DNA of 12,499 nucleotides from Phoronis ovalis (taxonomy: Eukaryota; Phoronida; Phoronidae): assembly GCA_028565635.1 (NCBI GenBank), contig JAOXYB010044626.1, forward strand, positions 1-12,499. The letters are read 5' to 3'. Both the position numbers and the translations under genes were made by a program. This document shows, one piece after another, positions 7,901-12,499 of the stretch (position 1 is its first letter; every line of letters begins with the position of its first letter). The notes under the pieces are model-generated. The model was not told the origin of the DNA. It searched no databases and saw only the letters and a list, made by a program, of their open reading frames with translations.

Positions 7901-10900
7901 GATAATACTGAGTTCGCAAAGTGTTTCAGTTACATCTTGTTGTTCCAAGTCCCCTCCTTCTGGCTCTTAGCTGCCTAGATATATATTACTGAAACTGAAT
8001 ATTCAAGGACTATTATATATTTCTCCATAACCCAGCAAGTCTTATATCAAATGCAATATATTATTTTTTTGTTTTTCTGGAAAATATATAAAAATTAAAA
8101 TCAAAACTCACTGCACACTGTCATAAGTGGGGCGTTTGTAACACATTGGTACCATATTTTCATACTTGGTTTTAGCCCTCTCATTTCCAGTAGCTTCCAT
8201 CAGCTATAATGACGAATGAGTTAAGTTGTACATTGTAACAATTGTCTGATACTCAAATAGTGTGCAAAATATCCCAGGCTTATGTGTGCTAAATTTCTGG
8301 ATCATATTTACCACACACTAAAATTAAACACAAAGAGGGATAGAGAACTAGCATTTTCACAAGAAAAGGCTCAAATTGAGATACAAAATGTTCATTATTT
8401 TTTCAGAATGCATGTTCATACATTATCTTCATCTGTTCAGTTATATCATAAATCGTCAAATTGATGGACTTTTATTAGCATTACAAAAAGTAGTTTCAAC
8501 AACAAAATTTATTATGACGAAACAGAAACATTATTAAGCAGCATGATGCACTCCAATTTTACATATTTTTGGGGGACTTTTTTGTGTCCACCTATATACA
8601 TACCTTAACTTGGTCATCTTCCCATCTGTCCAAGCGTACTGACTTGACCTTGCTGATGTGAGCTCCCAGACTACGATGAACACCGGCACATTTCTCACAT
8701 ATAAAGATTCCAATATTATAAGAAGCCCAATCAGGATCTACAATGACAAAAAAAATAACGAGTTATTATTTTAGTAAACAGGTCAGACTCTCTTGCCAAA
8801 AAAAGAATTCATGATAATATATAGCAAAACAAGTTTATCATTCTAGCAAAGAAGTCAGACTATCTCTCAACAAAAAGTATTTATGAAAGCAGAAAAAAGC
8901 AAGTTATCATTCTAACATACAAGTTGGACTATATCATATTAAAAAGTATTTATGATCGCAAAAAATGTGTCAGTTATCTGCTAGCACACAATCCGACTAG
9001 CTCCTACCAAATGTGTCTCATGAAAGCACAATTAAATAGTTTTTTTTCATTCTAGCAATCAAGTACTTACTCTTACTAAAATGTTTTTGTGATCACCACT
9101 TCTTAAACAGAATAATGATACTGGTAGTTTAATCATAACAGATTGTCAAACTGATGCAGTGACATTAAAATGCATTAACTAATGATACATGTCATCAAAC
9201 TATGATGTAATGAACAATTAATCTTTTAAACTATTCTGTACCCATTCTATATATTCAGCAGCAAAATGTACTTGAATTGTACTCTTTCTCAGGTTTAATA
9301 CAATACCCCAAAGTGCCACCTACAATAAAGCTTATTTATATATATAAAAATAAGTTTGAAGCTGTAAATTGCTAGACTTCAAAATGAGTGGGCATGATTT
9401 CTGTGCCCAAGATACTGGTTTAATATTATCATGATTGAAGACGAAAAGTTGGAAGACATTTGTTAAACTGGAGTCTCATGTCTGAAGTTCAGTTTTTTCC
9501 AGTTGGATAGTTTACCATTCGATGTGTTATGTTGCATAACATCCTCAGGGAGGCACTGGTCATAGGGATTGACAGGGATGTTTGTAAAAATATAACAACC
9601 ACTGAAAAGTAGTGTCCCTAGGATATTATCAATTTTATAAATACGCATGGTTTTCTCCAACCATTTTACATTACATTATAACATTACATTATAGCATTAC
9701 ATTTAACATTACATTATAACATTACATTATAACATTACTTTATAGCATTACATTATAACATTACATTATAACATTACATTATAACATTACGATGTGTATA
9801 TGTAACACATTAAACTGAGGATCTTGAGGTCCCTTTTTGTAGAAATTTGTCTTCCATTCTCTGATATAAGGAAAAGGTTTATTTAAATTCAAGAGACGAG
9901 TAATTTTCTGAGTAACAATATCTGAGTTCATTACTTTATCATAAATTGGACAAGTTTATCTGAGGAATATTCATGGCAGAATCTTATTGACACCCTATTA
10001 TTTGCGAGCTACTGAAATATGGCAGTGAATTATCAGAAACTTAAAAGTGTAAATAGCTTTTAAAATTACATTGTCTGTGATCCAAAAAATTTTTTTTCAA
10101 ATCCATGACATGACGTGCAAAAAAATCCCCTGAATCATAATTTACACCCCTTTTCTACCTCTCATTTCTGATTACATTGTTTACTTGCTTTGTATTGTTC
10201 TCTATATTAAAAACAATGTTCATACTTTGTTTTTTGAGTTTTTGGGATATGGGGCTAAATTGTAGTGTTATATAATTTTTTGTTTTAATTCATAAAACAA
10301 ATGACTGTTACACATGAAGGATGATAAACAGCCATTAATGCTACATTTTGTAGAAGTCACTGGATTCAAAACACCAAAAATTTGCTATTTTTATTTTAAA
10401 TAATAAGATAATACTATAATGTAACGCTATCTTATATCAGCATTTAAGCTTGAATGGCTGATAACCGTTATAATAGCCTTTTGGATTACAACTTTTATAT
10501 TTAATCATTGTTCCATATTTGGAAATGATTAGTTGCAGATTTCGTTATAAAAAGTGGAAACCCCCATGAATCTTATACCTTCTTGAGGAAACAATATAAT
10601 TTCCTGCAGTGAACGCAAATATATAAAGTACATTTTACCATTACACACCAGAGAAATAAGGAATTTTATTCGACAGATTAGAGATAAAAGATTGGTAATT
10701 AAATTCATAATTTCCCCGGATAATTTCACAGCATTGTACCAGGAACCGGAACTGAAACAAGACACATTCAGTTGAATCACAAATTGCAACCACTTGTTGC
10801 ATTAGCATTTATTCAATTTTAAATGAATTTAGTTAAAGAAATTATAAAGATTAAACTAGACTATGCTAGAAAATACAAAAAACATCCTGGATAACTTAGC

Positions 10901-11203
10901 AAATGTGCCTTCCTTAACACTTTAGCGTTCCTCGCTATTTCAGTGTTTGGCGGTTAGTATAATTATAAACATTAAATACTGACTGACAGGCCCGCGTTAA
11001 AATAATAAAAAGCCGGACTAGAAAGACATAGCAATGCATAAACCTATTTTTGCTAGAAATGAGCAACAGTCAGCAAGCCAAGAAACCAATTAGTGCCCAT
11101 AGACTCTTACAAGTTACTTACTTGGTGCTCCGCAATCGGCACATTCGTTATTTCCAGTATTTTGTTGGAGATCCAACAAGTACTTCTTATTACGATCCGC
11201 CAT
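4909..11203 (-). CDS. ADAP1: ADAP: ArfGAP with dual PH domains (centaurin-alpha), complete
   Basis: Nine coding exons (11203-11122, 8737-8604, 8203-8112, 7591-7399, 6979-6830, 6271-6188, 5978-5844, 5475-5247, 4991-4909) join with GT-AG introns and consistent phases into 393 residues (human ADAP1 374, ADAP2 about 381). The ArfGAP domain is at about 1-125, with zinc ligands C21, C24, C41, C44 in the C-x2-C-x16-C-x2-C pattern and arginine finger R49 in [18 protein letters not shown]1 is at about 131-233 (basic K138/R139 and R149/R150, helix Trp W222). PH2 is at about 254-357 (K262, R272-R274, helix Trp W348). A 27-residue acidic tail follows. Known for the family: PH domains bind PI(3,4,5)P3 and inositol tetrakisphosphate, recruit the protein to the plasma membrane and stimulate GTP hydrolysis by Arf6. 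Zinc ligands and arginine finger are intact, so a working GAP is inferred. It may be co-orthologous to both vertebrate ADAP1 and ADAP2; the symbol is nominal. Confidence 0.95.
5202..5207 (-). terminator. Possible intronic poly(A) signal in ADAP intron 8
   Basis: AATAAA on the - strand begins 14 bases after an in-frame TAA (5223-5221) reached by reading through the exon 8 donor. The pairing of stop and signal would suit a composite terminal exon. In AT-rich DNA the motif can also occur by chance. Confidence 0.3.
5247..5475 (-). CDS. ADAP1: ADAP exon 8 (rest of PH2)
   Basis: Acceptor AATTTTTAG and donor AGTT|GTAAGT; residues 291-366. [39 protein letters not shown] and [17 protein letters not shown] complete the PH2 barrel and its C-terminal helix (W348). 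If the donor is not used, the frame continues with CKYFRIIS to a stop at 5221-5223 (see findings). Confidence 0.94.
5476..5843 (-). other. ADAP intron 7
   Basis: GT-AG intron of 368 bases between the two PH2 exons; nothing further recognised. Confidence 0.85.
5844..5978 (-). CDS. ADAP1: ADAP exon 7 (start of PH2)
   Basis: Acceptor TGAATTTCAG and donor CTT|GTGTGT; 45 codons, residues 246-290. [20 protein letters not shown] then [21 protein letters not shown] is the opening of PH2, with the K-T-G-P and R-K-R-W residues that form the inositol-phosphate pocket in this family. The donor GTGTGT is a weaker match than the others, but the join into D-A-F-P of exon 8 is exact for the family. Confidence 0.94.
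6188..6271 (-). CDS. ADAP1: ADAP exon 6 (PH1 C-terminal helix)
   Basis: Acceptor TTTTTTAG and donor CAG|GTAACA; 28 codons, residues 218-245. [17 protein letters not shown] is the amphipathic C-terminal PH helix with the conserved Trp (W222). The inter-PH linker GLPMIPDEQ follows. Confidence 0.94.
6272..6829 (-). other. ADAP intron 5
   Basis: GT-AG intron of 558 bases. Apart from the diverged repeat fragment at 6617-6684 I see nothing in it. Confidence 0.85.
6617..6684. repeat. Diverged fragment of the 3063-3499 dispersed repeat
   Basis: CACCTGCT, ATGG-TTTTCAT, CTTCAAATCGTC-AG-CAAC and GTCTTT occur in the same order and spacing as at 3244-3307 (CACCAGCT, ATGGCTTTCAT, CTTCGAATCGTCCAGTCAAC, GTCTTT), with scattered substitutions and small gaps. 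Confidence 0.6.
6830..6979 (-). CDS. ADAP1: ADAP exon 5 (PH1 core strands)
   Basis: Acceptor CACTTTTAG and donor AAG|GTAAAC; exactly 50 codons, residues 168-217. [20 protein letters not shown], then [12 protein letters not shown] and [10 protein letters not shown] are the middle PH1 strands, closely following the ADAP-family pattern (K-I-G-x-x-x-G-L-Q-x-T-Y). Confidence 0.95.
6980..7398 (-). other. ADAP intron 4
   Basis: GT-AG intron of 419 bases that splits PH1 after KEN; nothing further recognised. Confidence 0.85.
7399..7591 (-). CDS. ADAP1: ADAP exon 4 (linker and start of PH1)
   Basis: Acceptor TATCTGTAG and donor AAT|GTAAGT. Residues 104-167: [15 protein letters not shown] is the family-specific helix joining ArfGAP to PH1. 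[20 protein letters not shown] then opens PH1 with the basic phosphoinositide-binding loop, followed by [17 protein letters not shown]. Phase 0 at the end. Confidence 0.95.
7592..8111 (-). other. ADAP intron 3
   Basis: GT-AG intron of 520 bases between the ArfGAP end and the linker helix; nothing further recognised. Confidence 0.85.
8112..8203 (-). CDS. ADAP1: ADAP exon 3 (C-terminal ArfGAP helices)
   Basis: Acceptor GTCATTATAG and donor CA|GTGAGT. It encodes residues 73-102 ([19 protein letters not shown] and [11 protein letters not shown]) plus two bases of Gln103. The G-N-x-x-A-x-x-x-Y/F-E pattern and the 'P-x-x-Y-x-R/K-P' segment are typical of the ArfGAP C-terminal half. Confidence 0.93.
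8204..8603 (-). other. ADAP intron 2
   Basis: GT-AG intron of 400 bases. A + strand frame at 8282-8464 has no recognisable motif and is treated as chance. Confidence 0.85.
8604..8737 (-). CDS. ADAP1: ADAP exon 2 (ArfGAP core, arginine finger)
   Basis: Acceptor TCATTGTAG and donor AAG|GTATGT. It completes Asn28 and encodes 29-72: [12 protein letters not shown], then C-E-K-C (second zinc pair), [20 protein letters not shown] and RWEDDQVK. R49 is the catalytic arginine finger, within the near-invariant G-x-H-R-x-L-G signature. Confidence 0.95.
8759..9100. repeat. Degenerate 70-bp tandem repeat, about 5 copies
   Basis: Related segments begin near 8759, 8830, 8900, 8970 and 9040, a period of 70 bases. 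Shared order per copy is AGTTATCATTCTAGCA, CAAGTCAGACT, AAAAGTATTTATGA and a G/C-A-rich run. Copies 2 and 3 are most alike; copies 1, 4 and 5 are eroded. It starts about 20 bases into intron 1 from exon 2. Confidence 0.7.
9331..9354. repeat. AT-rich hairpin
   Basis: CTTATTT (9331-9337) pairs exactly with AAATAAG (9348-9354) around an AT-only loop that can itself pair. Probably a low-complexity product. Confidence 0.4.
9668..9790. repeat. 13-bp minisatellite, about 9.5 units
   Basis: Head-to-tail units of AACATTACATTAT. Most are exact, with an AG-starting variant at 9693 and 9744 and a single ACTTTAT variant at 9731. The unit at 9693 has lost one base. The array is clean and recent compared with the degenerate 70-base array nearby. 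Confidence 0.9.
11122..11203 (-). CDS. ADAP1: ADAP exon 1 (start codon, first zinc ligands)
   Basis: The ATG at 11203-11201 sits in CAAAATGGC, with A at -3 and G at +4, a good animal start context. It encodes [20 protein letters not shown] and then C-A-D-C, the first zinc-ligand pair of the ArfGAP finger. The donor is consensus A|GTAAGT, phase 1. This start gives the usual family N-terminus. Confidence 0.93.
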
Positions 11204-11280
11204 TTTGAAAAGTACTATTTCCTGATACGGAAACGTCATAACGCGGGAAACAGGTGCGTATACCAGGAAGTATATACCAG
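11204..11280 (-). promoter_or_regulatory. Candidate ADAP 5' UTR / proximal promoter
   Basis: Directly upstream of the ADAP ATG the AT-rich background gives way to a short CpG-containing stretch. On the - strand it holds an E2F-like TTTCCCGC (11250-11243) and a CRE-half TGACGT (11238-11233). On the + strand it has an ETS-like CAGGAAGT (11264-11271). These are consensus matches only; the transcription start is not determinable. Confidence 0.3.
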
Positions 11281-12115
11281 CTTTTTAAAGCAGGAAAATA
11301 TTTCAGGGTTTTCAATAAACTGAAATATCATAAAAGGATATTCAATAATTATAACCCTTATGAAAATATTGTGTTTATACCACAGGAAATAAAACTGTTA
11401 AGATTAATTAAATAATTTATTTTATCGATCACCATTCTGATTCAACACTATCAACAACTACTAAGGGAGGAAAAGGGAACAAACTATTAACTGTATTAAC
11501 ACCTTTCATTGTATAAAGACACATAACTCTTAAAGTATTTTTTTTTATGTATACTAATTATATACTAGAATTTTCTGATATTTAACATTAATAAGCATGG
11601 AGATAGTGGGGAAGATTTATAACATGTAAATCAATATTCCTTTCACCTCCACATCCATAAATAAAAGTGGAAATTTATGAATTATCATTATGTGAAGAGC
11701 ATAAAAGTTAATCATCGAAAACAATTAGGAAACAAATAAAAATACATGATGGGGATGACAAACGAAATGCTTTATGTGTTTAATATAGACCCATTCTGAT
11801 TGCTTAAATTATAATATATTACCAGTACATTCTCTTTGTATGACTGTGTATGCTATATTAAATAATTGAGCTTGTCCTTTGTGGGGTTGACATTTTTGCG
11901 CTGTACCCAGCAGGTTCTGCAGACATTTATCCTGGAAGTAATAACTACCTGTCGAGGATCCAAATTATAGAACTTATGCAGTACGTTCCATGCACAACAA
12001 CTACGAGTTTGTGGGGTTTATAATGTATTTTAAAATTCCACTCTGACGCTCGTTTACCTCCAACACCAGGTAACTGTTCTGTGACTGCAATCCCCGCGGG
12101 ATATTATACACTACA
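11281..12115. other. ADAP upstream flank, no gene seen
   Basis: AT-rich sequence without a recognisable exon. The stretch 11880-12100 is less AT-rich and contains a CCCGCGGG palindrome (12093-12100), but no protein family emerges in any frame. Confidence 0.5.
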
Positions 12116-12240
12116 ACATACGTATGTGTATATATGTATATATGTGTGTACGTGTGTGTAAGTTACCATGCATGTACATGGACACATACATACAGGTATG
12201 CATGGGTATATGTGTATACGCGTGTATATACATGAAGTTT
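12116..12240. repeat. TG/TA/CA-rich alternating simple repeat
   Basis: A 125-base tract of mostly alternating purine-pyrimidine dinucleotides (TGTATATATG, GTGTGTACGTGTGTG, CACATACATACAG) that opens with the 12-base palindrome ACATACGTATGT (12116-12127). It is a decayed compound microsatellite, not a perfect one. Confidence 0.8.
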
Positions 12241-12317
12241 GCACATACATTTGTATAGTCATATTGTAGTTTACATATTAGTAGTTTTAGTTAATATTAT
12301 ATTTATTAGTTGCTTTT

Positions 12318-12499
12318 TAGGGTTGCTCCTATGGGAGCATGCGCAGGCCTATTGGTTTTGTACGATTTCTTTGTTCTTCTTTTTTTTTCTTCCAATTTTC
12401 AGCAAGCTATATCTCGAAAACGGCTGGGGACATGGTACTTCAGGTGTGACATGCCCAGGGTAGGCCATTGTTGACCTTGAGGTCAAAAGGTCATTTGGA
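12318..12499 (+). repeat. Dispersed mollusc-type repeat, cut by the window end
   Basis: The composition changes abruptly to a less AT-rich sequence with GCTCCTATGGGAGC (small hairpin), GCGCAGGCCTATTGG, a poly-T tract, ATATCTCGAAAACGGCTGGG and a GACCTTGAGGTCAAAAGGTCA tail. The pattern 'ATATCTCGAAAACGG' plus AGGTCA repeats is characteristic of abundant non-autonomous repeats in mollusc genomes (general familiarity only). The frame over 12239-12463 is chance. Confidence 0.55.

Larger units (their letters stand above)
8738..11121 (-). other. ADAP intron 1 (long first intron)
   Basis: At 2384 bases this is by far the longest intron of the gene and separates the two zinc-ligand pairs of the ArfGAP finger. 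It carries two tandem arrays (8759-9100 and 9668-9790) and an AT-rich hairpin (9331-9354). From about 9800 to 11100 I see only AT-rich non-coding sequence. Confidence 0.85.

Noticed and set aside
9463-9660. 65-residue - strand frame in ADAP intron 1 with a protein-like polar C-terminal half.
   Set aside because: The apparent first codon is TTG, there is no acceptor upstream (the 13-bp array is there), and no family is recognisable.
10529-10789. 86-residue hydrophobic frame in ADAP intron 1.
   Set aside because: Composition follows the AT-rich background; no start context, splice sites or motif support it.
11880-12100. Less AT-rich stretch that might be an exon of a further gene.
   Set aside because: Stops interrupt all frames quickly, and no paired splice sites with a recognisable peptide were found on either strand.
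1-12499. tRNA, rRNA, CRISPR, prokaryotic operon or viral genes.
   Set aside because: No tRNA A/B-box pair, no spaced direct-repeat array with unique spacers, and no coding frames beyond the two spliced animal genes.

Overview
The window is intron-rich, AT-rich animal nuclear DNA. GT-AG introns of about 200-2400 bases, metazoan protein families and mollusc-style dispersed repeats (including a tract of GACCTTGAGGTCA type at the right end) suggest a marine lophotrochozoan invertebrate, most likely a mollusc. The phylum is an inference from repeat style and gene structure.

Two protein-coding genes can be reconstructed by joining exons across splice sites; they converge tail to tail. (1) On the + strand, the last four coding exons of a NAT9-like GNAT acetyltransferase lie at 737-2568. 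The N-terminal exon or exons lie off the left edge. (2) On the - strand, a complete ADAP (ArfGAP with dual PH domains, centaurin-alpha) gene runs from the ATG at 11203 to the stop at 4909. It has nine coding exons and encodes 393 residues: an ArfGAP zinc finger, PH1, PH2 and a short acidic tail.

Layout: 1-736 is a NAT9 intron with a possible MITE bounded by 13-base inverted repeats. 737-2568 holds the NAT9 exons and 2569 to about 3000 its 3' UTR. About 3000-4908 is the convergent intergenic or 3' UTR region, with a dispersed repeat at 3063-3499. 4909-11203 is ADAP. Its intron 5 holds a diverged fragment of the same dispersed repeat. Its 2.4-kb intron 1 holds two tandem arrays, a degenerate 70-base one and a clean 13-base one. 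11204-12499 is the ADAP upstream flank, with a small CpG-containing promoter-like stretch, a TG/TA-rich simple repeat and the start of a dispersed repeat that leaves the window.

The two genes have no evident functional link. ADAP couples phosphoinositide signalling to Arf GTPase inactivation, and NAT9 is an acetyltransferase homologue. I see no prokaryotic, viral, CRISPR or tRNA features. The most checkable new point is a possible intronic-polyadenylation isoform of ADAP: reading through exon 8 gives a stop followed within 20 bases by AATAAA, which would replace the acidic tail.
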